Notes: a model not told the origin generated them from the letters alone. DNA of 64,000 bases from Sphingobacterium sp. (GCA_029239355.1 JAQZAZ010000010.1:18345-82344), one strand, 5' to 3'. Counted from the stretch's first letter, positions 35,571 to 44,661 are shown. Translations and numbers: made by a program.

Positions 35571-38500
35571 TTAGAACGATACTTTGACACCTAGACTATA
35601 AGTTGAAGCGATCGGATACACATTGGCATCGAATCCCATTCCGGATATTTCAGGCGTAAATCCATTGTATTTTGTGAACATAAAAGGCCGGTCAGCTGTT
35701 GCGAAAACACGTACCGGTATTTTGTTCAGATCAAAGTTATAGCCCAATTGTATATTCTGTATCCGTAGGTAAGCTCCGCTTTCAACAAAAAAAGAACTTG
35801 CTTGAAGATTCCAGGGTGCAACGGAACCTTTTGCGGAGGGATGTGTATTACTACTTCCTTCTCCGGTCCAGAGATTTTCGATGAATGTGGCATCTGCGTT
35901 CATCTGATTATATTTCCGACGCATCGCGCGATTAAGATTATGGATCTTGTTGCCGGCTACGCCTTGAAAAGCAACACTTAAATCAAATTTTTTGTAATCA
36001 AAAGCTAAGTTAAATCCATAGGCAACAGTTGGAAGGTAATTGCCGAGGTTGACGCGGTCTTTTTCGTCAAGTTCACCATTGTTGTTCTGATCCTTGTACT
36101 GAAGATATCCCGGTAAAATCGGTGTATTTGGATTTTGTTGATTGTATTTTTTTGCGATAGGATCCGCATCAATCTGAGTCTGGTTTTGGTAGACCCCTGC
36201 GACTTCATAGCCATAATAGAAGTTGATGGGCTGGTTTAGTTCTATACGTGCCGGGAATTCCGCTGACCATTCTGGATAACCATTCATGATATTTTCCAGT
36301 CCGCCAAGGTTCTTTACCCGATTTTTTAGGGTGGTCAGGTTTCCGCCTATTGCATATCCGAAGTCACCGACCTTGTCTTTCCATTGCAGACCGATCTCCC
36401 AGCCACTGTTTGTCACACTGCCCCAGTTGCCATAGACGCGATCCCAGGAAAAGGGGATAGGTCGGCTAAATGCCAGATCATTTGTAGTGCGGTGGTAATA
36501 ATCTACTGACCCTGTCAAACGGTTATTCAATAAAGCGAAATCTAGACCGCCGTCCCATTCTTCAACAACTTCCCAGCGTACTTGGGTGAAAAATCGACCA
36601 ACGCGGTATCCGGGTACACGGATGCCATTCGTTGCACCTTCGCTGCCAAATATACCCGAATAGTTGTTGCCTGAATAAACGGTCGCATAACCTGCATTGG
36701 GCTGGATACCGTCGTTCCCCAATTTACCCCAGCTTCCACGGAGCTTTAACTGATTAAAAAGCTTTTGATTTTCCATAAACTTCTCTCGTGTCAATACCCA
36801 ACCCAGACCTATCGATGGGAAATAACCCCATTTTGTTTGGTATTTGGAACTTCCGTCCGCGCGGAATGTCGCGGTCAGTAAATACTTATTGTCATAGTCA
36901 TAGGTAGCTCTGGTGAAGTACGATATTCCTGCATTTCGAGATCCTTTTTCTCCATAACCTGTGGCTGAACCAGTGCCTTGTGCATCGACACCTACATACC
37001 AAAACTCCTCGGAAGCAGGTATATCATTGGCCTGAACCCAAGTTTCACGCCAGCGTTCCTCGCGTGAGGACTGGCCTAATAACAGGGACCAGTGATGCTT
37101 GCCAGCCTGATCTTTATATGTTAAGAGGTTATCTAGAATATAATTGGTATTGCGGGCTTGTGCTGACCGTAAAAAGGAGCGATCATTGCGCTGATCATTA
37201 TCAATGTAATAGACCGGATTATAATTTATATTGTGTGTAGACTGATACCGTTGGCTGAGCTGCGAACGAAAAGTGATCTTGTCCTTCCATAATGTTGCTT
37301 CCAGATAGATGGTGGGCAGGATCTGGAAACCCTTTGTTTGGTTTGTATTGTAAAAGGCCGTTGCAATGGGATTGTTGTACCAAAAGCCAGATTGCATACC
37401 GATCGCTGTACTCGAGCCAAATTTCTCTGGTTTGGCAAGTTCCAAGGAAGGATCATAGACCGGATAGAGTGGAGAGGCGAAATAAGCTTGTCTAAAAGCG
37501 GCGTTATTCGGCGAGTTGGTTTTGAAGTTATTGAAATGCGCACTAAAACCCGCCTTTAACCAGTCTGTTACTTTGGCATCCGCCTGCATGCGGATATTGT
37601 ATTTTTGGTTCTTATTGCTTGCATCCATAATTCCATCCTGTTTGACGTAATTAAGGCCCATGGAATAGGTGATTTTATCGGATCCGCCCATGATGTCGAG
37701 GTTATGGTTGGTTATCAGGGCTTTGGAGCGCAGGAGTTCGTTGAACCAGTCGGTGTCCATGGCCGGGTTGCTTTCGGTTCCACCATACTTTTCTACGGAA
37801 CTTTTTACAAAAGCCTCATTGCCAATTGCAGTTGCGTAAGCAGCATATTGTCGTGCATTGGCCATCTTCAAAACATTTGTTGGTGTCTGGAAACCGGCGA
37901 AACCATTATAGGTAATTTTTGATTTCATGTTTAAGCTTCCTTTTTTTGTGGTAACTAAAATAACACCATTTGCGGCACGTACTCCATAAATTGCAGCACC
38001 CGAAGCGTCCTTTAAAACAGAGATGTCAGCAATATCATTTGGATTCAGAAAGTCAATATTATCCATGAACATTCCGTCCACAACATATAGGGGACTTTCA
38101 TTATTAAAGGACCCCACCCCACGGACACGAACGGATGGTGATGAGCCCGGTGCTCCCGAACTTACGATTTGCACACCTGCAACAGTACCTTGTAGCGCAT
38201 CCATTGGATTGGAAACGGTACGTTTGACCATTTCTTCCATATTTACTGTGCCAATTGGGGCAGTTAGGTCGCCCTTGCGTTGGGTACCATAACCCACGAC
38301 AACGACTTCATCGAGATTGAAATCTCCTTTTTGTTTGAGTTGAATAGTTAAGGTAGTTCCGTTTAAGGGTACTGTTTTCGTTTCATATCCCAGTGATGAG
38401 ATGATGACATAATTGAAGTTGGAGGGAATGGTGAGTGTAAAGTCCCCGTTTTCATTGCTACTTGTGCCTATTTTAGAGTTTCCCTGTACAATAATGCTGG

Positions 38501-38624
38501 CGATGAGAGGATTACCCTGCTCGTTTATAATCCGCCCACTGATTGTTCTGCTCTGTGCACTTACCATATTCGTTAGGCAAGAGAACAGCACAGTACTGGC
38601 AATAATGCTGATATTATTTTTCAT
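35571..38624 (-). CDS. susC: SusC/RagA-family TonB-linked outer membrane transporter
   Basis: 1017 aa from the ATG at 38624, which gives a proper signal peptide (MKNNISIIASTVLFSCL). A longer frame to 38672 only adds leader bases. A CarboxypepD_reg domain (ISGRIINEQGNPLIASI) is followed by the SusC-type TonB box region (DEVVVVGYGTQRKGDLTAPI). The plug has PMDALQGTVAGVQIVSS, RVRGVGSFNNESPLYVVDGM and VLKDASGAAIYGVRAANGVI. The barrel has TYDYDNKYLLTATFRADGSSK and ends SLGVKVSF. It imports oligosaccharides released at the surface. A promoter fitting the Bacteroidota consensus lies 46 bp upstream. Confidence 0.95.
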   Translation of the reverse strand: MKNNISIIASTVLFSCLTNMVSAQSRTISGRIINEQGNPLIASIIVQGNSKIGTSSNENGDFTLTIPSNFNYVIISSLGYETKTVPLNGTTLTIQLKQKGDFNLDEVVVVGYGTQRKGDLTAPIGTVNMEEMVKRTVSNPMDALQGTVAGVQIVSSGAPGSSPSVRVRGVGSFNNESPLYVVDGMFMDNIDFLNPNDIADISVLKDASGAAIYGVRAANGVILVTTKKGSLNMKSKITYNGFAGFQTPTNVLKMANARQYAAYATAIGNEAFVKSSVEKYGGTESNPAMDTDWFNELLRSKALITNHNLDIMGGSDKITYSMGLNYVKQDGIMDASNKNQKYNIRMQADAKVTDWLKAGFSAHFNNFKTNSPNNAAFRQAYFASPLYPVYDPSLELAKPEKFGSSTAIGMQSGFWYNNPIATAFYNTNQTKGFQILPTIYLEATLWKDKITFRSQLSQRYQSTHNINYNPVYYIDNDQRNDRSFLRSAQARNTNYILDNLLTYKDQAGKHHWSLLLGQSSREERWRETWVQANDIPASEEFWYVGVDAQGTGSATGYGEKGSRNAGISYFTRATYDYDNKYLLTATFRADGSSKYQTKWGYFPSIGLGWVLTREKFMENQKLFNQLKLRGSWGKLGNDGIQPNAGYATVYSGNNYSGIFGSEGATNGIRVPGYRVGRFFTQVRWEVVEEWDGGLDFALLNNRLTGSVDYYHRTTNDLAFSRPIPFSWDRVYGNWGSVTNSGWEIGLQWKDKVGDFGYAIGGNLTTLKNRVKNLGGLENIMNGYPEWSAEFPARIELNQPINFYYGYEVAGVYQNQTQIDADPIAKKYNQQNPNTPILPGYLQYKDQNNNGELDEKDRVNLGNYLPTVAYGFNLAFDYKKFDLSVAFQGVAGNKIHNLNRAMRRKYNQMNADATFIENLWTGEGSSNTHPSAKGSVAPWNLQASSFFVESGAYLRIQNIQLGYNFDLNKIPVRVFATADRPFMFTKYNGFTPEISGMGFDANVYPIASTYSLGVKVSF

Positions 38625-38669
38625 GTGTAATGAATTGAAATTTAGGAATTGTTTATAATTATCAAGGAT

Positions 38670-38700
38670 CAAAATTAGCTTTACAGAGGTGATTGACGAA
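38670..38700 (-). promoter_or_regulatory. Probable susC promoter
   Basis: Read on the minus strand: TTCG (38700-38697), a 19-base spacer, then TAATTTTG (38677-38670), a perfect TAnnTTTG -7 box with one mismatch in the -33 box. The leader would be about 40 bases. Confidence 0.5.
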
Positions 38701-38729
38701 TTTTAAAGGTACTACAACACTACTTCATG

Positions 38730-38761
38730 TTGGGTTTTTCGGCTATAATTCAATATATTTG
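38730..38761 (+). promoter_or_regulatory. Probable promoter of the PUL regulator
   Basis: TTG (38730-38732), a 21-base spacer and TATATTTG (38754-38761), a perfect -7 box. The predicted start (about 38768) falls on the TACGTCA repeats. Confidence 0.5.
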
Positions 38762-38764
38762 AGG

Positions 38765-38782
38765 TACGTCAAGTTTACGTCA
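38765..38782 (+). repeat. Direct repeat TACGTCA with 11-bp period
   Basis: TACGTCA at 38765-38771 and again at 38776-38782, one helical turn apart and placed at the predicted transcription start of the regulator gene. Tandem heptamers on one DNA face are typical of a dimeric activator or repressor site. Confidence 0.45.
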
Positions 38783-38802
38783 GCCAATTGAAGGGAATTA
38801 TT

Positions 38803-41700
38803 ATGAAGTGTTTTGCCATCCTGTTTTTTATGCTATTTTCTGCTTTTTCGCATGCGCTTGCACAGGATTTGCTTGGCTTGCCTTTGGTCTACAATTATAG
38901 TAAATCCATATACCAAGGCGGGAGCCGCACTTGGGATATCAAACAGGATAGCCATGGCATCATGTACTTTGGTAACAGCGAAGGGCTGCTGACCTTTGAC
39001 GGACGATATTGGAAAACATTTTCCCTTCCCAATCACACCAATATCCGTTCGATCTGGATTGATGCCGACGATCGAATTTATGTTGGTGGGCAAGGTGATT
39101 TCGGATATTTTGAGCGCTCACCCCAATCGGGTTTAGTCTATCGGTCATTGCACGATTTGGTTCCCGAAAAGTACAGGAACTTTGCAGACATTTGGAATAC
39201 CGTTGGCGTAGGCCAATCGGTATTTTTTCGCGGGACCAACGTGATATTTGAACTAAAGGGACAAAAGATTCAAGTACATCCGGCGGCTGTGGAATGGTAT
39301 TATATGGGACAATCAGCGGAGACGCTCTATGCACAGGATAAGAAGAATGGGTTGCTGGAGTTTCGTGATAATAAATGGACTCCTTATCTAGAAGACCTGC
39401 CCTTTAAGAATGTGAAGATCGCTTCATTAATGCCTTTTGGCAAAGATCGTATGTTGGTGTCAACCTTAAATAATGAAACCTATACATTGCAGAACAGGAA
39501 ATTGATGCGATTGAATGTACAATATAGCGACGGTAGTTATACACCATCCCTAGCGAAAATTGATGATTCAACCTTTGTTGTTGGCAATGCAAAAGACGGT
39601 TGCCACATACGTGACGTCGCGGGGAAAACACTACAACAGATTGGTGTCAGAGAAGGTTTGCAAAATAAGAATGTCACCGCAGTCTTCGTGGACCGGCAAA
39701 AGAATATATGGATCGGTACGGATAATGTGATTTCTGTGATAAGCTATGGAAGCGCTATTCGGTATCTCAGACCAAATATGGAAAATGATGTAACTGGATA
39801 TTCTGCCCTAATCTTTAATAATGTACTTTATCTTTCGTCTTCCAACGGCGTATATTATGCAGATATAAAAAGCAAGCTCACAGATCAAAGCCGATCGCCA
39901 TCAGTCTTTTCCCTTCTTCAGGGCAGCGATGGCGGAGAAGCCTGGCGCCTTGAACAGCTCAATGGTCAGTTATTGCTTGGCCACAATAAAGGCTTATTTC
40001 AGATCTTAGGTCATTCTATCAAACCACTAAGTCAGGGCATCGGGACATGGAAGTTGCTTCCCCTCAATATGGTGTATCCGATCAAAGAAAGTTTAATTGG
40101 AACTTATCAAGGACTAGAGTTATTGGATTTTCAGCAAGGGGCTTTCTCGACCAAAGGCCCACTGGATGGACTGTCAGATTCCTTTCGCTTTCTTGAGCAG
40201 GATGAAAATGGCACGATATGGGCTTCGCATCCGTATCGTGGGATCTATCGTATCACGCTTTCGAAGGATAAAAGATCCTACCGGGCAGAACTCTACACAC
40301 AAAAAAATGGTTTGCCGGCAGATTACCAGAATTATGTATTTAAAATAAAAAATCAAGTCGTGTTTGCGACAGAAAAAGGACTTTACAGTTATGATTATAC
40401 AAAAAAGAGGTTTATGCCCGCGAAGCAGTTTGCTGCATTTAAAGATTTGACTATACGCTATTTAAAAGATGATCAAGATGGAAATGTCTGGTTTTGCACA
40501 AAGAAAACGGTTGGTGTGGGACGTTTTGATTCTAGGCATGAAACATATCATTTGATTAATTTTCCGGAAATAGCGGGGATGAATACGACTGGCTTCGAGC
40601 ATATTTATAGTTTTGATCGAAATAATATCTATGTTGGTGCAGAAAAAGGAGCGATTCACATCAATTATGATAAATACCTCAAACAAAGCATTAAACCTGT
40701 CGCTATGTTATCTCAAATTGTCGCTACAGGGAAAGGGGACAGCTTGATTTTTGCAGGTTTTTTTTCGAATACTGTGAGACTAAAGCAGCCCGGAAAATCC
40801 CTCAAAGATAGCATGCTACAGCTACCTGCTGTTTTCAACTCTTTCCGATTTAGCTTTTCTTCACCAAGCTACGGTATGCATCAACACCTTGAATTTAGCT
40901 ATAAATTGTCGGGTTATGATGAGCATTGGTCTTCCTGGACACCGCAGTCCGAAAAGTCCTATACGAATTTGTCGGATGGACAGTATACGTTTTTAGTGAA
41001 AGTACGGAATAATCTAAACCAAGAATCCAATGTGGCCGAATATAGTTTTATTGTGTTACCGCCTTGGTATAAAACACTATGGGCTAAAATCGCCTATTTC
41101 CTATTGGCAATGCTCGGGGTGTTGGGATTGCTTCGCTTGCGGAAAATAGAGCGGCGCAAACAGCAGCTGAAACATGAGCAGCAATTGGCGCAGTTGCGTT
41201 ATATCCATCAGTTGGAAATTGAAAAAAATGAGAAAGAAATTGTGAAGCTGAACAATGAAAAACTGGCTCATGAAGTCATGGCCAAGACCAAAGAATTAGC
41301 AAGTACAAGCATGCAGTTGCTTGAAAATTCAGGTGCATTAATTAAAGTAAGAGATGAGCTGGCCAAGCTCGATACCGGGGAAGATGAAACTTCAAATCTA
41401 AAACGGATCAACACATTATTGAAAGACATTGAAAAAAACAGTGCCAATTGGAATCAGTTTGCTAGTCATTTTGATGAGCTTAATGATGGCTTTTTAAACA
41501 AGTTAAAGGAAAGACACCCAGGGTTATCCCGTAATGACTTAAAAGTATGTGCGTATTTGAAACTTCATTTTACCTCTAAACAGATTGCGCAATTACAGAA
41601 TATTACAGTTAGAGGTGTTGAAATCCATCGGTATAGATTACGGAAGAAATTGCAGGTTGAAACGGAGCTATCTTTAAATGAGTATTTGAATACAATTTAA
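38803..41700 (+). CDS. Beta-propeller/Y_Y_Y/HTH transcription regulator of the PUL
   Basis: 965 aa from the ATG at 38803 (AAGGGA upstream; a TTG at 38788 is the alternative). A signal peptide is followed by a periplasmic two-component-regulator beta-propeller (about 25-680, with repeats such as DSHGIMYFGNSEGLLTFDG and DENGTIWASHPYRGIYRI). A Y_Y_Y domain follows (about 685-755, FSYKLSGYDEHWSSW), then one membrane helix (about 760-780), a coiled coil and a LuxR-like HTH (LSRNDLKVCAYLKL, HRYRLRKKL). It resembles hybrid two-component PUL sensors but has no kinase or receiver domain, so it is a one-component transmembrane regulator. It is divergent from susC and is the likely activator of the operon. 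Its stop overlaps the next gene tail to tail. Confidence 0.88.
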   Translation: MKCFAILFFMLFSAFSHALAQDLLGLPLVYNYSKSIYQGGSRTWDIKQDSHGIMYFGNSEGLLTFDGRYWKTFSLPNHTNIRSIWIDADDRIYVGGQGDFGYFERSPQSGLVYRSLHDLVPEKYRNFADIWNTVGVGQSVFFRGTNVIFELKGQKIQVHPAAVEWYYMGQSAETLYAQDKKNGLLEFRDNKWTPYLEDLPFKNVKIASLMPFGKDRMLVSTLNNETYTLQNRKLMRLNVQYSDGSYTPSLAKIDDSTFVVGNAKDGCHIRDVAGKTLQQIGVREGLQNKNVTAVFVDRQKNIWIGTDNVISVISYGSAIRYLRPNMENDVTGYSALIFNNVLYLSSSNGVYYADIKSKLTDQSRSPSVFSLLQGSDGGEAWRLEQLNGQLLLGHNKGLFQILGHSIKPLSQGIGTWKLLPLNMVYPIKESLIGTYQGLELLDFQQGAFSTKGPLDGLSDSFRFLEQDENGTIWASHPYRGIYRITLSKDKRSYRAELYTQKNGLPADYQNYVFKIKNQVVFATEKGLYSYDYTKKRFMPAKQFAAFKDLTIRYLKDDQDGNVWFCTKKTVGVGRFDSRHETYHLINFPEIAGMNTTGFEHIYSFDRNNIYVGAEKGAIHINYDKYLKQSIKPVAMLSQIVATGKGDSLIFAGFFSNTVRLKQPGKSLKDSMLQLPAVFNSFRFSFSSPSYGMHQHLEFSYKLSGYDEHWSSWTPQSEKSYTNLSDGQYTFLVKVRNNLNQESNVAEYSFIVLPPWYKTLWAKIAYFLLAMLGVLGLLRLRKIERRKQQLKHEQQLAQLRYIHQLEIEKNEKEIVKLNNEKLAHEVMAKTKELASTSMQLLENSGALIKVRDELAKLDTGEDETSNLKRINTLLKDIEKNSANWNQFASHFDELNDGFLNKLKERHPGLSRNDLKVCAYLKLHFTSKQIAQLQNITVRGVEIHRYRLRKKLQVETELSLNEYLNTI

Positions 41701-42071
41701 TTTTTCTTGTGTGAATGAATAGATCGATCCAATAGAAGAGCAAAAAAAGCCCCGGCGATATATGCGATCAGATCAGACCAGAGAAAACCCTGGCCAAATA
41801 ATAATCGCAGGAGCGGATTGCTTCGGACACTGATCAATAATGGATGTTGTACCAGTTGTAAAAACTCGATTGTGAAACAAAATACAAGGGTACTTACAAA
41901 ACTAAAGTTGAACGATCGGTGAAAAAAAATAAACCTGCATAACCAGTAGACCATAAAGGCATACAGACTATCGCCAACAAAAAGGGGGATAAATGCAACT
42001 TTTCGCGATAACAATCCTAAGACTATTGTTATGCACATTAAAATCAGGTAGTGAGTTCTTTTGAATTTCAT
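41697..42071 (-). CDS. DUF2809-family membrane protein
   Basis: 124 aa from the ATG at 42071 (GTG at 42077 is possible). Four hydrophobic segments carry family features LGLLSR, GDSLYAFMVYWL, TIEFLQLVQHP and GFLWSDLIAYIAGAFFALLLD. The function of the family is unknown; it resembles VanZ-type small membrane proteins. It overlaps the stop of the PUL regulator by 4 bp. Confidence 0.75.
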   Translation of the reverse strand: MKFKRTHYLILMCITIVLGLLSRKVAFIPLFVGDSLYAFMVYWLCRFIFFHRSFNFSFVSTLVFCFTIEFLQLVQHPLLISVRSNPLLRLLFGQGFLWSDLIAYIAGAFFALLLDRSIHSHKKN

Positions 42072-42077
42072 CGGCAC

Positions 42078-42433
42078 AATTTTACGCTTTTAGCCTGTTG
42101 TTTGTAACTTAATCTTTGTCAATAAACTTCGTTAAGACTTTGTTTATTGCGATAATGTCCTCTGGCTATTGCACCATCAATATTGGAGCAAATAGTTTAA
42201 GCATACGTTTTCCTCGAATTCCCTTATTGTAACACCTTTGTCCCTATTATGCTAGATTAACGGCTAAATATAAAAAGAAATTTATTGTACGGAATAAAAA
42301 AACGTATTTCAAAAATACGGTGAGATCGGACCGCGAGGATTTGATGGAAGGGATCTGTACAAGATTACATTTTAACGATTTTTGGCATTTTATTGTAATG
42401 ACTATTTTATATTTTAGGGTAATCATTTGACTC
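42078..42433. other. Intergenic region with an orphan minus-strand hairpin
   Basis: No gene supported. CGTATTT (42303-42309) and AAATACG (42313-42319) form a hairpin. Read on the minus strand it is followed by seven T (42302-42296), like an intrinsic terminator, yet no minus-strand gene ends here. The plus-strand gene at 42434 presumably has its promoter in the A/T-rich last 80 bases. Confidence 0.4.
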
Positions 42434-43534
42434 ATGCCAAAAATATTATTTCTGTTAAGCTTTTTTTTTAGTTGCAATGTACTATTTGCTCAAATTCGCA
42501 TCATTGATAGTCTGAGTGGTGAACCCGTACCCTTAGTGAATATTTACGCAGAAGATGGTACATTATTGGGCGTAGCAAATACGACGGGGGAACTCGTCTT
42601 GGATTCACTCAAGCAAAATGTAAATTCAATGATCATATTGCAGCATATATCCTATAATAATTACCAGGCATCAATTGCTTCGTTTCACAACGAGAAGTTA
42701 GTTAAATTGGTCCCACGAAGTATAAAAATAGAGGAGATCGCTATCGAAGACAAAAGCAGATATGATTATTTGGTTTTGAAAGGCTATTTTAGAAATACGA
42801 CTTTTTTCAACAAACGGACACGTTATTTTTACGATGGTATTATTGAATATTATATTCCATTGAAAGATAAAAAAGGAAAGGTCTATCATCGGGTTTTAGA
42901 TTATCGAATTTTGGAAGACTCCATCGCGACCAAGAATTTTAAAGAAGTAATGGGCAATTTTTGGAGCTGGAATCCACATGTAATGCGGATGAAGGCACAG
43001 TCTGTTGCTAATGATCTTCCGCCAAAATTTGTGCTGGTTCAGGACAAAGAACGGAAATTAATCAGAACGGGTAATCTGAATACAGGATATATACAAAAGA
43101 CAACACGTGGCGATGTTCAGGTTTATTTTGATATCATTCCACCCAATAGCCAAAAAGAAGTCAGTTTTTTTAAACTCAAAGGGCAGCAATACACGGGCGT
43201 GACGATGGAAAATTATACAGAGACCAATCTCGATCAGCCCGAGCCAAGTAAATTGGTCAGTAAGGTGATGATGAACGTAGGGGCTATTAAAAGAGGGCGT
43301 AAATCTGACTTTGTTCCTTTTGACTTTTTGAGTGAATTTTATACACAGGAGCGGAAATTCGTCACCAAAGAGGAATTCAAGGCGGTAAAGAAAGAGCTGA
43401 CTTCAGGGGTTTGGCTGGAATTGAAAAGTAGGTATGCCAATAAATTTTGGATGGACAATCCAAAATTTGGTATCCCACAGTTGAATCCGTTTATTGAGAA
43501 AAAGTTTGGTAAGGAGCTGCTCGAACTAAAGTAA
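42434..43534 (+). CDS. Secreted CarboxypepD_reg-like domain protein
   Basis: 366 aa with a signal peptide (FFFSCNVLFA). An N-terminal CarboxypepD_reg-like beta-sandwich (IRIIDSLSGEPVPLVNIYA, LLGVANTTGELVLDSL) is followed by about 260 residues that match no family I can name (YFYDGIIEYYIPLKDKKGKV). There is no TonB plug or barrel, so it is not a receptor; proteins of this type are usually periplasmic or outer-membrane associated with unknown roles. Monocistronic by position. Confidence 0.7.
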   Translation: MPKILFLLSFFFSCNVLFAQIRIIDSLSGEPVPLVNIYAEDGTLLGVANTTGELVLDSLKQNVNSMIILQHISYNNYQASIASFHNEKLVKLVPRSIKIEEIAIEDKSRYDYLVLKGYFRNTTFFNKRTRYFYDGIIEYYIPLKDKKGKVYHRVLDYRILEDSIATKNFKEVMGNFWSWNPHVMRMKAQSVANDLPPKFVLVQDKERKLIRTGNLNTGYIQKTTRGDVQVYFDIIPPNSQKEVSFFKLKGQQYTGVTMENYTETNLDQPEPSKLVSKVMMNVGAIKRGRKSDFVPFDFLSEFYTQERKFVTKEEFKAVKKELTSGVWLELKSRYANKFWMDNPKFGIPQLNPFIEKKFGKELLELK

Positions 43535-43563
43535 GTTAGCGAGCTGATATTGCTCGATTTGAA

Positions 43564-43788
43564 TCACCTGTTTCTAATTATAACGGTATCATTATGGTTG
43601 TAACGCAAATGGGCCGATAGATCGAGCTTTTTCAAGCCTTCCGTTAGATCTCTTTGGATTTTTTTGTAATAGCCTTTTGTAATATCCAGTTCAAACGCAA
43701 TAGAAAGCATCTTTATCCGATTCCCGTGTTCATCCAATGGACAGATGAAGAACAATCGCGCCCTACCAGTGTATTTTTTTGAAAACAT
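43564..43788 (-). CDS. Small protein, probable C-terminal piece of the ORF at 43792
   Basis: 74 aa, soluble (MFSKKYTGRARLFFICPLDEHG, then a helix-rich end GYYKKIQRDLTEGLKKL). It lies in the same frame as the upstream 97-aa ORF, separated only by a stop codon and one further codon (TAA CGG). Together the two would make a 172-residue protein of two TM helices plus a PH-like domain, so this may be the tail of a gene broken by a nonsense change. Alternatively it is translated separately from its own ATG by coupling. Confidence 0.45.
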   Translation of the reverse strand: MFSKKYTGRARLFFICPLDEHGNRIKMLSIAFELDITKGYYKKIQRDLTEGLKKLDLSAHLRYNHNDTVIIRNR

Positions 43789-43791
43789 CCG

Positions 43792-44085
43792 TTAAGTAAA
43801 GGTATCGTAGGTCGAGCCTATGACAAATTCGTGATCCGCATAATGAAATGATTGAGATTGTTGAAAGTTTCGATGGAGTTCCAGGCGATCCGTATAAATA
43901 GTTAATTTTGTGGCGAATCTTTCGTATAGGCAATAGCAAAAAAAGAGGAAACAAAATAACGCGAATCCAATTAAAGGCCAAGAAAAATAATCAGCGACAA
44001 ATAGGAGATAGCAAAGTCCGCCCCAGATAATTAAGGGGCTTATCATATAAAAAGTCCATTGATTATTGGGATAGTATACCTTCAT
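43792..44085 (-). CDS. Small two-TM protein, probable N-terminal piece of a split PH-like protein
   Basis: 97 aa. Two membrane segments (FYMISPLIIWGGLCYLLFVA and LIGFALFCFLFFCYCLY) are followed by the first strands of a PH-like domain (KLTIYTDRLELHRNFQQSQS, EFVIGSTYDTFT). It ends abruptly in what looks like mid-domain, and the reading frame continues in phase after the stop into the ORF ending at 43564. Layout and size of the joined product agree with the neighbours at 25836 and 44146. Confidence 0.5.
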   Translation of the reverse strand: MKVYYPNNQWTFYMISPLIIWGGLCYLLFVADYFSWPLIGFALFCFLFFCYCLYERFATKLTIYTDRLELHRNFQQSQSFHYADHEFVIGSTYDTFT

Positions 44086-44145
44086 CTTTTTTTTGCTAAA
44101 TATCTCAATTGTATCCAGGGCAACTCAACAGTGTGCTAGTGCCAT

Positions 44146-44661
44146 TTATTTTCTTGTGTAGGATATCGTTTCAACAGGATTGCCGAAAATCTTCTTGTGT
44201 CCTTTTTGCTGTAAAAAGATTTCATGCTGCGCGATTTCAGCAGCGATACTATAAATGACCTGCGTATCGTGTTGCGGGTGGATCGTTGCAAGCAGCTGTG
44301 CCTGCTGGTCATAAATCTGAAGCTGGTTTACCAAAGAATGATTTATTTTCATTTCATAAATATTATTTAAAAGGATATTTAGATCTTTTTTTTTCTGCTG
44401 TTTAATAATCAGCTGTTGGTGGTCAATAAGTACTTCTATTTTTGGGTTGATTACCTGCAGGAGCACAACCAATGGTCCTATCACAATGGCGGCAACCAAA
44501 AAGCCAAGTCCTTTGGCGGACCCGAAGTTATTGACCGCATCGGCAAGACCATTGAATCCACCATAGATGATACTGAAAATAATAAAAACAATAATCAGAT
44601 AGGCAAATCCGAAGATTAAACCTTTCTTAATGTTATGGGATTTAAACAGGAAAGTCTTCAT
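44146..44661 (-). CDS. Two-TM membrane protein with PH-like domain
   Basis: 171 aa. Two membrane helices (LIFGFAYLIIVFIIFSIIYGG and GLGFLVAAIVIGPLVVLLQVI) precede a beta-rich C-terminal domain (KIEVLIDHQQLIIKQQKKKD) ending in a helix. Function unknown. It diverges from the gene at 44771, with a long inverted repeat between them. Confidence 0.6.
   Translation of the reverse strand: MKTFLFKSHNIKKGLIFGFAYLIIVFIIFSIIYGGFNGLADAVNNFGSAKGLGFLVAAIVIGPLVVLLQVINPKIEVLIDHQQLIIKQQKKKDLNILLNNIYEMKINHSLVNQLQIYDQQAQLLATIHPQHDTQVIYSIAAEIAQHEIFLQQKGHKKIFGNPVETISYTRK

Noticed and set aside
38803..41700. Calling the propeller regulator a hybrid two-component system
   Set aside because: No HisKA, HATPase or receiver domain follows the membrane helix; only a coiled coil and an HTH are present.
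42247..42477. 76-codon minus-strand frame overlapping the start of the 366-aa secreted protein gene
   Set aside because: Overlaps a real gene start, runs through the terminator-like hairpin, and has Lys/Ile-rich noise composition.
43535..43563. Small CGAGC/GCTCG hairpin between convergent genes as a terminator
   Set aside because: Only a 5-bp stem and no T run; too weak to list.
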